Assembly (NCBI RefSeq): GCF_000247695.1
Contig: NW_004624734.1
Span: 10,349,276-10,413,275, forward strand
Direction of reading: 5' to 3'
DNA from: Heterocephalus glaber
Lineage: Eukaryota > Chordata > Mammalia > Rodentia > Bathyergidae
DNA: 64,000 nucleotides
The notes under the pieces were generated by a model that did not search any database, had not been told where the DNA came from, and saw nothing but the letters and a program-made list of their open reading frames with translations. A program made the position numbers and the translations under genes. Numbering within the stretch: the stretch's first letter is position 1; each line of letters begins with the position of its first letter. This document shows, one piece after another, positions 48,401 through 56,900 of the stretch.

Positions 48401-51400
48401 CCAAGAAGCCCTCCCTGGCTTCTGGAGCCTGGTGTGGACCCCCTGCCCCATAAGACCCCTCTTCTCACCATCATCTAATCACCTGTCACCTCCCCTGACT
48501 ATAAGCTGTCTGGGGACAGTGGTCACAGTGCTCTCTGCCGGATGCCAGGCCACCATCTGTGTATTTGCTGAAGGAATGAGAGTGGGCGAGACTGAAGGGC
48601 AGGGGCGGGTGTGGTCTGGGAGAGGTAGACCTGGGGCGCATGGCCAGGCCAGCATCACTGCAGGTGTCCACACGTCCTTCCCTGTCCGCAGGAACTCAGC
48701 AAAAGATTCACTGCAATCCGCAAGACCAGAGGGGATGGCAACTGCTTCTACCGGGCCTTGGGCTATTCCTACCTAGAGTCGCTGCTGGGCAAGAGTAGAG
48801 AGATCCTCAAGTGAGTGGCGGTGGGTGGCAGGGCTCCCTGGGTTTCCGTGCTGGGTCAGCCCTGGGTCTCTGGGAGGGAGGGAGGGAGGGAGGGACCCGG
48901 TGGCTCCTGGCAGAGGTCTGGATGCTGGGGAAGCCCAGCTGCTGCTGCGGTGAGGCCGAAGGCAACCTGGGGGCATCAGTGATTTTCCTTGTGCTTCTAG
49001 CCTCTGTGTCACCCAGGTCTGGGCCAGCCCGGGTGAGGCACCCTGAGCACTTACTTGGTTACTCACTCCATGAAGAAAACAACAAAAAAGCTCTACCTTG
49101 GCGTATTAAATCATTGCCGCTGACCTTGGGCTTGAGGGTGTGTGGTCCAGTGTCTGCCTGGCCCGGCCTGGCCCTGAGGCCAGTGCAGAGAAGGTCTCTG
49201 TCTGGAGCTGGTCCCGGCGGTGACCTGACATTAGACTTCCAGGGCTCTGCATACTTGGACATTTGTAGGAGCCCAGGGGAGCTTGTTAGGATGCAGGTTC
49301 CTCACACTTAGGTCTTAATGGTTCCGAGGTTCTGCGCTGCTAGGCTTTGGACCATACTAAGCATCGGGGAGCCAAGACCCACCTGGCCCTGATTCTTGGG
49401 GGCTCAAAGTCCTTGGAGGACTGGGCAGGGCCTGGCCCTCCTCAGACATGGACCCTCATACATACTCTGGGGCTGTGACTTTATCCTCCTTTGTGAAATC
49501 TCTCCCCCACTCCTCAACCTTGTCAGTGACTGTGGCTGCTGGTCCCACAGAGCTGCTCCCTTGTCCTTCCCATGCATGGCAGCAGACAGCAGCAGCCCTT
49601 CCTGCAGTTACTTGGGGCTATGTCTTGTCTGAGGCAGAGCTCTGGGTCCTGGAGCCAGGGCCCAGGCAGGGATTCCTTGCCAGGCCTCCCAGAGCAGGGA
49701 TTCGGGTGCCAGGGAGGGGCTGTGCATTAAGAGCCTTCTGTGGGAGCAGAACTCACAGAGAAGGGTCTTTGGGTGGCTCTGGAAGGGTGGTTGGGTGCTA
49801 GCAAGTGTTTAACATCAGGGAGGCCTGGGTGTTTACCAATTGCTGTGGTGTAAATACTCCTGTCATGATCGATTTCCAGGTAGCAGAATGAGGTCACTGG
49901 GCACAGAATTGGAAAGAGACCACACACTGTAATCCACACAGCATTTCCACCACACATTCACAGTAGGACACATGATCTTGAGAGCGTAGATGACACCGAA
50001 TAATGGAAAACAAGGGGTTTTGAGTATTTATCATCTTTGTTTTCAGGTACACTTTCTTTGCAAGTTTATACCATTTGGTGTTTTGCATTTGTTTTGTGGC
50101 ACTGGGGATTGACCCCAAGGCCTTCACCCTGAGCTACATCCCCAGAGCTTTAAATTTATTTATTTTTATTTATTCATTTATTTATTTTGAGATAAGGTCT
50201 CACTAAGTTGCTAAGTTGCCTAGGCTGGGTTTGAACTTGTGATCCTCCTGCTTCAGCCTCCCAGAGTGGTGGATTACTGGCCTATGCCTCCACGCCCAGC
50301 CCATTTGGGTCTTAATAATGTCTGTGTTAATTCTCCTGGCTGGGAGAATTCCTGGAATCCTGGAAGTGTAAAGTTCAGTAGCTCTGATGAGGGGGAATAA
50401 ACCAGCGGTGGCGAGGAGAGCATTCCCAGAGCTCTGGTCGGTGCCATGGGATGAAGTGCGAACAGGGACGGTTCTGTGTGGGTGGTATGACTGGGTAGAG
50501 ATGAGGTGCTGCTGGAAACTCATATCCATGTGGGGAGCTTTGTGCCAGGGGTGGAGGCCAGAGTGTCGCTGGCACACCGGGGGGGGGGGCCGGGGACAGG
50601 TAGGAGGAGGTAAGTGGACACATCCAGGTCAGAGGATGATAAGGAGGGGCAGTCAGGAGACCTTTGGAAAGTGAGATCAGCAGCCTGGGAGTGGGCGGTG
50701 ATTTCCCCCATCCCTTCACCTGCGGAGGGGGTGTAATCGTCACCTCTGGGTTGATTCACAGAGGGGAAGACAAAGCACATCAGTGTGGGGGCCCCGTGGA
50801 TGTACTTTGCAAGGTGGAAGGCACTTTACCTGTTGGTGACATGGGCCCCTCAGCATGGGACACCCTGGATTCCTCTATGACCACCCAATCTGCTGCCCTG
50901 CAGGTTCAAAGAGTGTGTGCTGCAGACCCCAAATGACCTTTTGGCTGCTGGCTTTGAGGAGCACAAATTCCAGAACTTCTTTAATGCTGTGAGTTCAAGG
51001 GTGCCAGGCTGGCTGAGGAGCCAGGGCCTTCTCATGGGCAGAGCAGATGAGAATAGACTCTTCCGATCCTCAGTCCCCAGCTGAGGATGTTTCCCTTTCC
51101 CTCTCTCCTGGGGCTGGGGAAGGACAGGGTTGCTACCTGCTGTGGGTTCTGGTGGCCTGGGGGGCCCTGGGCCTGCACCCCTCTGGAGGAGGCACCTCTT
51201 TCACCCCTTCCTACCTCAGCTGATGTGTGCAGGGACAGTTGAACCTGGGCCCCCGCAGCTCTGAATGTGTGATGGAGGAATTCTAACACAGGCGGTGGTG
51301 GGGACACCCATGCTGTCCCCTAGATGTGCCTCTGGGCTACAGTAGCACTAGCCCTCAGCACTTGGCTCTGCCAAAATCCGATTGATGTATCCCATAGCTT

Positions 51401-52676
51401 GAGGATCTGGAAATGAACATTCTGAGGACATCCTGGCAGATGGCATGGGTCTTGCTGGGGTGTCCCCTGCTGATGGCCAGTGGGGTGCAGTTTTACAGCG
51501 TGGTGGAGCTGGTAGAGAAGGATGGCTCGGTGTCCAACCTGCTCAAAGTGTTCAACGACCAGAGCTTCTCAGACCGCATCGTTCAGTTCTTGCGGCTGCT
51601 CACATCCGCCTTCATCCGGAACCGCGCCGACTTCTTCCGACACTTCGTCGATGAGGAGGTGGATATCAAAGGCTTCTGCACTCATGTAGGTCCTCCTGGG
51701 GCTCGGGTCTTGGGGTGCAAGCCTGGCTCTCGTTGGTTTCCTGCAGTTTCAGCTCCCATCCTTGGCCCGGGGACGTGGGTGTCAGCCACCCTTGCAGTTC
51801 AGGGGTTAGCAGGCTGTATGTTTAGGGACAGGTCACTTCCCGTCCCTGGGGAGTTCCCATCTGGAAAATCCAGGCTTTAGACTGGTCTGTGTATAAAAAT
51901 ACAGAGTATCAGCTGCAGTTCCATTTGTCCCAAGATGTGTTTTTGGCTTTCAATTTATTTAATCTGGAGTTGTGGCCAACATCTAAACACTGGACCATTT
52001 TCCTATGGCTATCTTGGTCTCTTTAAAAAGTTAGACCCTGACCTAGTGTGGCAGCAGCAGCCCCTCTGTGAGTCACCACATCTGCTCCCAGGTCTGCCTC
52101 TCTCCGTTCTCTTCAGCATCCAGACTCAGTCCCTCACTGGGCCTCTGGCCTCTCTGAGCACTGAAGATTCATTACTGGACAGGCTCTTTTGTGGCTCTGT
52201 CTGGTGCCAGGCTGCAGAGTTCCTGCCTCGTTCCAGTTTAGTAAAAGAGCCTGGCATAAAAAGATAACCATGTTCAGTTTTTGCAAGCTTGATGATTTCT
52301 AGTGGCGTCACTTCCTCTTGGAGCCTGCTCCCCCTGTGACATGAAGGTGTCAGCACCTCACCTCCCAGGTGGCAGTGAAGAGCACCTCCCAGTGTGCTCT
52401 GGGTGACCATGCCCCAGACCTCTGCTGGAATCCCTAAGCTTCCTTGTTTTCTTCACCTTGGCTTTGCAGGAAGTGGAGCCCATGGCCATGGAGTGTGACC
52501 ACATCCAGATCACGGCCCTGTCCCAGGCACTGAACATCGCCCTGCAGGTGGAGTACGTGGACGAGATGGATACTGCCCTGAACCACCATGTGTTCCCTGA
52601 AGCTGCGATCCCTTCTGTTTACCTGCTGTATAAAACATCCCACTATAACATCCTTTATGCAGCTGATAAACACTGA
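35840..52676 (+). CDS. OTUB2: OTUB2, ubiquitin thioesterase otubain-2 (complete, six coding exons)
   Basis: Spliced CDS: 35840-35842, 47200-47295, 48692-48810, 50904-50988, 51491-51685, 52470-52676. Every junction is GT-AG, phases agree, and the product is 234 residues, the length of human OTUB2. It is an OTU-family cysteine deubiquitinase that removes ubiquitin from substrates, with K63 and K48 chain activity known for the family. The OTU fold fills nearly the whole protein. The catalytic Cys51 lies in the GDGNCFYRA motif of exon 3; His224 and Asn226 lie in the KTSHYNILY segment of exon 6. No signal peptide or membrane segment is seen, consistent with a cytosolic/nuclear enzyme. The start is the ATG that forms the last three bases of exon 1 inside a GC-rich promoter, with A at -3. 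The upstream neighbour is CCDC197; DDX24 converges from downstream. No frameshift or premature stop was found, so the gene should be functional. Confidence 0.97.
37798..38189 (-). mobile_element. MLT1-type MaLR LTR
   Basis: Starts TGTCTGTTTCTGGGGCTGC and ends CCCAATTCAACTCAGAACA; inside are GTCCAAGTTTCTCCTTTTATA and GACCCTGTTTCTAAATAAGGC. This is the reverse complement of MLT1-like LTRs. Flanks TTCAG and CGCAG are only a partial duplication. Confidence 0.75.
38622..38952 (-). repeat. 3' LTR of the MaLR element
   Basis: TGTCTTACTCAGCTTGTGCTG...GGGGAATTTATAATAAC...GGTTTGGGCGGGGACATCC...GCGGCA: the MST/THE1-like LTR read in reverse. Confidence 0.72.
40063..40177. repeat. 115-bp palindrome inside the MaLR internal region
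   Basis: Arms 40063-40098 and 40142-40177 match at 31 of 36 positions as inverted repeats (CTTGAAC...GTGGTACATGCATGA...TCCCAT), and the inner TGTACCATT/AATGGTACA pair continues the stem. Could be a small MITE or a local inverted duplication. Confidence 0.8.
40613..40912 (-). repeat. 5' LTR of the MaLR element
   Basis: Contains ATATCACAAACTGAGTAATTT, a GGTTCTGGAGCCTGAGAAATCC segment and the end GTCCACACCATAGCA. The inner boundary is inferred because its first bases are degraded. Confidence 0.6.
41365..41738 (+). mobile_element. MLT1-type MaLR LTR
   Basis: GTAATGGCCCCTGCCAAAAG, ATGTCCATGTCCTATTCCGAG, GTGAGAGGGCTTTGCAGC, then GACTTTCGCCCTCCAACTC and GAAATTTGTGTCATTTTAAG follow the MLT1 order. 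Confidence 0.7.
42120..42345. promoter_or_regulatory. candidate regulatory element in OTUB2 intron 1
   Basis: A repeat-free stretch with TTAGTTAATTAATATC, TTTGTAAACCAGC, CCTGATTAGC and TACTAATTAGTG, i.e. clustered homeodomain- and FOX-like sites flanked by unrelated GC-rich sequence. Function is inferred from composition and position only. Confidence 0.3.
42461..42494 (+). repeat. (GT)17 microsatellite
   Basis: Seventeen uninterrupted GT units. Confidence 0.95.
42774..42862 (+). mobile_element. young ID SINE
   Basis: GGGGCCGGGGATTTAGCTCAG, then CTCGCAAGTGCAAGGACC and GAGTTCGATCCCTGG with an A-rich tail. AAAAACTTTTT(T)A lies on both sides. The A box (TTTAGCTCAGTGG) and B box (GAGTTCGATCC) look intact for RNA polymerase III. 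Confidence 0.92.
44264..44340 (-). mobile_element. ID SINE
   Basis: GCTGGGGATAAAACCCAGGGCC to CTGAGCTACACCTACAGCC, reverse complement of an older ID subtype. TGATGTCTT flanks both sides (44255-44263 and 44341-44349). Confidence 0.85.
44660..44790 (+). repeat. MIR SINE, 3' part
   Basis: CACCTCACAAGATTGCTGTG, ATGATTAAATGAGATAATG and GGGTTTGGTATAGAGTAGGGTC correspond to the MIR 3' region. Confidence 0.7.
47200..47295 (+). CDS. OTUB2: OTUB2 coding exon 2 (residues 2-33)
   Basis: The acceptor is a pyrimidine-rich run ending TTTCAG and the donor is CAG|GTGAGC. The exon is 96 bp, phase 0 to phase 0, and encodes SETSFNLISEKCD through QRKIQ, the N-terminal helix region before the OTU core. Confidence 0.96.
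47296..48691 (+). other. OTUB2: OTUB2 intron 2
   Basis: GTGAGC to CCGCAG. Contains a MIR at 47515-47650; no other repeat recognised. Confidence 0.85.
47515..47650 (-). repeat. MIR SINE
   Basis: ATTATCCCCCTTTTACAGC, TGAGGAAACTGAGGCACAATC and GCTGGGAATTGAACCCAGG are the MIR core and 5' part in reverse. Confidence 0.85.
48692..48810 (+). CDS. OTUB2: OTUB2 coding exon 3 (catalytic Cys51)
   Basis: The acceptor ends CCGCAG and the donor is CAA|GTGAGT. The exon is 119 bp and ends with two bases of a Lys codon completed in exon 4. It carries the GDGNCFYRA active-site motif; the Cys is residue 51 of the spliced protein. Confidence 0.97.
48872..48894 (+). repeat. (GGGA)n simple repeat
   Basis: Six near-perfect GGGA units, 60 bp past the exon 3 donor. 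G-run spacing would permit a G-quadruplex in the pre-mRNA. Confidence 0.85.
50090..50300 (-). mobile_element. B1-ID composite SINE
   Basis: Read in reverse: an ID part (GCACTGGGGATTGACCCCAAG, CTGAGCTACATCCCC), a T/A-rich linker of TTTATTTA units, then B1 (GATAAGGTCTCACTAAGTTG, GTGATCCTCCTGCTTCAGCC). The arrangement is the one common in squirrel genomes. Confidence 0.88.
50904..50988 (+). CDS. OTUB2: OTUB2 coding exon 4
   Basis: The acceptor is CCTGCAG and the donor is GCT|GTGAGT. The exon is 85 bp, completes the split Lys codon, then runs FKECVLQTPND to FFNA and ends in phase 0. Confidence 0.96.
50989..51490 (+). other. OTUB2: OTUB2 intron 4
   Basis: GTGAGT to GTGCAG, about 500 bp, without recognised repeats. 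Confidence 0.85.
51491..51685 (+). CDS. OTUB2: OTUB2 coding exon 5
   Basis: The acceptor is GGTGCAG and the donor is CAT|GTAGGT. The exon is 195 bp, phase 0 to phase 0, running from FYSVVELVEKDG to KGFCTH. It includes the ubiquitin-binding helical region ending in RADFFRHFVDEE. The frame stays open upstream into the intron, but the homologous boundary is clearly at Phe-Tyr-Ser. Confidence 0.96.
51686..52469 (+). other. OTUB2: OTUB2 intron 5
   Basis: GTAGGT to TTGCAG, about 780 bp, no clear repeat. Confidence 0.85.
52470..52676 (+). CDS. OTUB2: OTUB2 coding exon 6 (catalytic His224/Asn226 and stop)
   Basis: The acceptor is GCTTTGCAG. The exon encodes 68 residues from EVEPMAMECDH to AADKH, followed by TGA at 52674-52676. 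The SHYN motif supplies the catalytic His and Asn. Confidence 0.97.
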   Translation, partial: EVEPMAMECDHIQITALSQALNIALQVEYVDEMDTALNHHVFPEAAIPSVYLLYKTSHYNILYAADKH

Positions 52677-54555
52677 TTCATTTTAGGCCATGCAGTGGAA
52701 CCTGTCACCCAACGGAACTGCATTCTAAATGGAACACTCCGGCTTTTCTATCTTTTAAGCGATTTAGGTTCTAACTAGAAAATGTATAGCTTTTCGGGCA
52801 AAGCCACTGGAAACAAGGCTTGCCCATTACGGACTATGGTAACTTGGTGATATTTTTAGTATTTATTTTGATGGAGGGTCAAATGCCTTCTAATTCTGGG
52901 CCAAGAAGCCAGGAACCCTGGCTGTGCACCCCAGTTCCTTGTGAGACCCTGTGTGGGTCACCTACCTTCACTGGACCTGTTTCCTCACCAGGAGGAGGAT
53001 CCTGTTGTATGAAAATGGGAACCTCTGGTTTCTCCTCACCAAGGGCACTGCCCCTCCTCTGCAGGGGGAAGAAAGCTCAAGGCCAGTTGTCTTGATGAGT
53101 GACAGCACTGTGAAGACATCCAGCCCAGTTGTATGTGGAGCTGGTCTTTGGGGGGTGTCTCCATTCATGATGGGGGCGTCTTCCCGCCCCTCACTTGAGT
53201 CTTTTATGCCAAAGTCCAGAAAAGGGCCTTTGCCTTCAGCATGAAGAACGCTCAGGTTGCTGGGGCCCCCTCTACCTCTCAGGGCCAGAAGGGTCTGACT
53301 TCAGGGCTCTGCTACCTGCTGTCAGCCCCACCTGGATAAAGGCTTGCAGAGACCACAGCCTGCACCATGTGCTCATGTTCCCTCAGCCCCGACAGATCAG
53401 AGGCTGTGGTCTAGGCGCTCAGCTGGGGAGAAGCCTGTGCAGCCATGGACTCTAGCTGAGCAGAGTATCTTTTAGAAGGCTGTCTTGGCTTATTCCTCCC
53501 TTTCCCTCCCTGCTCTTTGTGGCCTGGCAAGGGGATAGGTGGCAAAGAGCAGAGACGAGCCATGGAAATTGACAGTGGGTGAGATTTTCATTGGTGACAA
53601 CTGCCTGGCCATGCTTCCTCATTCATCCACCTGCACGGGTCCCCTTCAAGAACCTCCTCACCTGCCTGGCCTGCGTGGGTTGGCAGCCAAGATGGCCCTG
53701 ATGGGGGGTCCAACCAGACAAGGCCTGGGCTGAAGCGCTTCCAGCCACCTCTGTTTCCTCTGCAGGAGCAAATGGAGAATGTCAGGTGTGGACGCCCCTG
53801 GGGTCCCTTCTGTAACCAAAGGCCACCTTCTCACCAGTTTCATTCTGCAGGGATTTCTTAGAATCTGTTGGTGCTATGACATAAGTCTGCACAGAACTGG
53901 GTAGCAGACTCCAAGTCTTATTGACACAAATCTACCTTGGTGAAAGCCAATAGCACTGTCGGGGTGGTTTACTTCTAAGCAGGCACCCTGGTTCCCACAC
54001 TGCCCTCAGCTGGCATTTGGGCCCAAGGGCACCAGCTTTTCTACAGGGATGTAAACCTGACCCTCACCTCGGAGTTTGTTCAGTATCCCATCCGGCTCTG
54101 GGCAGGAAGGTTGGAGTCTGGACTCATCTCCAGGGAATCCACTTCCAAAGTGAAGTGCATGCACACACAGGGCGCTGACCGATGCCCTCCCTGGGCCCTC
54201 TTGAGAGGTACCAAGGTAGGTCCTGGGCCCAACAGCAGGGCTCTGAAGCACCGAGGAGGTGAGACTGGCAGCCCTTCTCTGCATCTGTGGCTGTGTGGGG
54301 TTCTCTGGTGGAGCTGCTCCCCTGCAGCATTCCCACACAGGGCCACCTCCCGGAGAGGTGGCCGTTAAGGCCCTGCCACAGTTTCATCCTCATGCCCGCT
54401 GCTTTTCCCTTTTCACAAAACCACTGACCAAATCCAAATCCTGCCTTTATTCCCTCCATGTGTGCCTTCAGGCCCTGTACCTAAGGGAAGGCACTGTAGA
54501 GGAAGTGACAGGACCGAGGAGCTTGCTGAATAAAACCAGGCGTTGTGCAGTTACC
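52677..54555 (+). other. OTUB2: OTUB2 3' UTR (probable extent)
   Basis: Noncoding sequence follows the OTUB2 stop codon. The first canonical AATAAA on this strand that I consider credible is at 54529-54534, giving a 3' UTR of about 1.9 kb. The open frames inside it are short, unconserved in appearance and out of context. The true cleavage site could differ. Confidence 0.55.
54529..54534 (+). promoter_or_regulatory. OTUB2: candidate poly(A) signal of OTUB2
   Basis: AATAAA lies in GCTGAATAAAACC, downstream of the OTUB2 stop and before the convergent DDX24 3' end. Assignment rests on position only. Confidence 0.5.
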
Positions 54556-56384
54556 TGTGTCCACAGCCAGCTATGCTGGTGCTGCCACTTCCTGGGTAAC
54601 TCCCCACACCCTACAGACCCAACTCTGCAGACCGAAGGCTTTGAGGGCTCGTCTTTACAACTGTGTATTTCTTTCCAAAGGAAACAAAGCACTGGAAAAC
54701 ATTTAGCAACAGAAAGAGCAGTGTCCTTTCTTTGGTCTGGGTTCCTATTTTAAGCACAACAAAAGGGCTCTGGAGCCAAATACTCAGGTTCAAATCTCAG
54801 CTTTGCCTTTCGCTGTGTGACCCTGGCTAAATTACTTTGCCACTCCGAGCTCCAATCACGTGTGGAACAGAGGCATGCTACAGGCTTATTGCTTCAAATG
54901 GAGTGAGATTATGCATGAAGACAACTGTAATACCTGATGGTAAGTGCTCTGCACATGAAATGCACCCCAACCCACCATTCCTGACAGGTAGCAGTGCTGC
55001 CTCATGCTGTGGGCCCCCAAATGTGGGACCATCAGGGGACCCATGAGGCAGAGGGAGACTTCACTACCTTGAGCAGAAACTGGAGGGCAGGGGCTGTGGC
55101 TCAATGGGCACCTGCTTCCCTGGGCAGTAGCTCAGGTTTCCTGGCATTAAAATGGTTTCCATGAACAACTGTTCCAGCTTCTCAATGTTGGGTACTTGCC
55201 GTGTACCCGAGAGCAACACCGAGTGATCTCCTGTGGGCTGTGTACATGAAGATGATGTGGGGAGGGACAGGAAGCTCAGGGAACACACCTCACTACAGTC
55301 TCTCCTTCCCGGGTGTGAGAATGGCCGGGAAGCTGGCCCCATCTGTTACCAAGAGCTCTGTGCTAGGTTTGTGTCAGGTGGCCCGAGACCTCCCCAGGGC
55401 TCAGCCACTGCTAAGGCCTGAGTAGTAAGTGGTTACCACCCACACTGCCCTCCACTGCCCCATTTGGAAAATGCTAGTCCCCTGCTGACCTCTGGATGGG
55501 GGCGCTCCTCCAGCTGTGTTCTCTCCTCCTGGCCAGGTCTCTAGCTGACACTGCGGGGAGGCAGGGTAGGGGCATTCCCAGCCACTGTTGGCTCCCAAGA
55601 CCAAAGCACTTTTCTGAAGTTGCCTTGGGCCTAGAAGGAAGATGCACTGAGTTCTAACTCCACTTGACTGCTATGTGATTCTGAGTCAGTCTTAACCAGT
55701 TGGTGTGTTTCCTCAGCTATGAAATGAGTGTTACGGAAGGCCAGGTTACCTGGATCTTGGGGTACCTTGGTCCATGTGTACCCTCTTCAAATGCAGAGGG
55801 TCCCCTGAACCATGCAGCTGTACTGTGTCCCAAATGAACATCTCCAAGTCCACACTGAGCTATGCAGAAATCCAGCTTATGGTTGTAGCAGCTGTAGCTG
55901 CTTACCCAGACTGGCCCAGAGGGAGCCAGGGTGGCACCAGGCCACTCTCCCTGGGCACGGGCCTACCCAGGGCCCTGAGCCAAGCCCCAAGGGCCTGCAC
56001 CCTGCAGAGCTCAGCCAAGAGAACAGTGTGGCCAGTGCTACAAGGAGGGTTAAGCGTGGGCACTGTGGCTAAGGCAGAATGCAGCATTCCCCCAGGTGGG
56101 GACAGCAGAGGCATCCCAGGCCCCAGGAAAAGCCTGTTTTTGCAGACAGGTGCATGGAATTCTTGGGGCTGAATGACACAAGGAGCCCATTCTGCCATAG
56201 GGAGTTGAGCTAGAGGCTGTGCTGCTGCAGGGGGGGATGGGAACATGCCGAGGACCTGGCAGCAATGCACTAAGTGACCTGCAGCGAGAGTCTCTGACAC
56301 CATTCCCGCCCTATCAACGCTCAGGCACTGAGCCGTTAATGAAACAAACTGCCCCGGCTACAAATACCAGGATGACACTGTGGC
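54556..56384. other. intergenic between convergent OTUB2 and DDX24 ends
   Basis: No gene recognised; a MIR remnant lies at 54775-54910. If either 3' UTR is longer than proposed it would extend into this stretch. Confidence 0.5.
54775..54910 (+). repeat. MIR SINE
   Basis: GCTCTGGAGCCAAATACTCAG, GTTCAAATCTCAGC, GCTGTGTGACCCTGGCTAAAT in the usual MIR order. Confidence 0.75.
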
Positions 56385-56640
56385 TCTGACCATTTGTTTA
56401 ATTCAAGAGAACAAGCTGAACACACAAGTCTGTAAACACGAGTACAGAAAGATGAAGCTGTTGTGAGAATTCTTACTCCACGACACAAATCTGCATGGGG
56501 TCTCTCTTGCTACAGGGTGGGAGAGCAGATTTTCTTTATGGGGTGGTGGAGTGGTACACGGAGGAAGGAAGGAGGGATTCACAAGCTCAGCGGAGAACAG
56601 ACAGCGGTGTTGGGCCTCCCACAGCCTGACTGGGCAGCGG
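56385..56640 (-). other. DDX24: DDX24 3' UTR (probable) with ATTAAA signal
   Basis: Noncoding sequence follows the DDX24 stop. An ATTAAA hexamer on the minus strand occupies 56402-56397, about 240 bp past the stop, and is the most likely poly(A) signal. Assignment is by position. Confidence 0.55.
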
Positions 56641-56900
56641 TCACACAGCACTTGTGCTTGGCTGTGGCGGTGCCTGCTGCTGTTCTCTGGGCCTCCTCTT
56701 CTGTCTGGAGAGGCAGCTCAGCGCAGACTCACCATTCCTCAGGGCAGCAGTGAGTGGGGGCAGCTTGCCAGACTGAGTGGGATACTTGGTTTTCAGGTCC
56801 TCCTTGAACAAGGGCTGGGAGAGCAGATGGCGCAGCTCCTTCTTCAGGACCTTCATCTGCTTTTGTCGCCGACGCTCTTCTTGCTGGTCTGCTTTTCCTC
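56641..56900 (-). CDS. DDX24: DDX24 last coding exon and stop
   Basis: 260 bp. Two bases finish the Gly codon, then GKADQQEERRRQKQMKVL and a basic tail ending QPSTSAV, with TGA at 56643-56641. The KELRHLLSQPLF segment matches the known DDX24 C-terminus; the last 40 or so residues look freely diverged, as is usual for this tail. Confidence 0.95.

Larger units (their letters stand above)
48811..50903 (+). other. OTUB2: OTUB2 intron 3
   Basis: GTGAGT to CTGCAG. Contains a (GGGA)n tract at 48872-48894 and a reverse B1-ID SINE at 50090-50300. Confidence 0.85.

Noticed and set aside
51413..51880. 155-codon frame starting upstream of OTUB2 exon 5
   Set aside because: Read-through of exon 5 into both introns; the exon boundaries are fixed by GT-AG sites, phase and homology.
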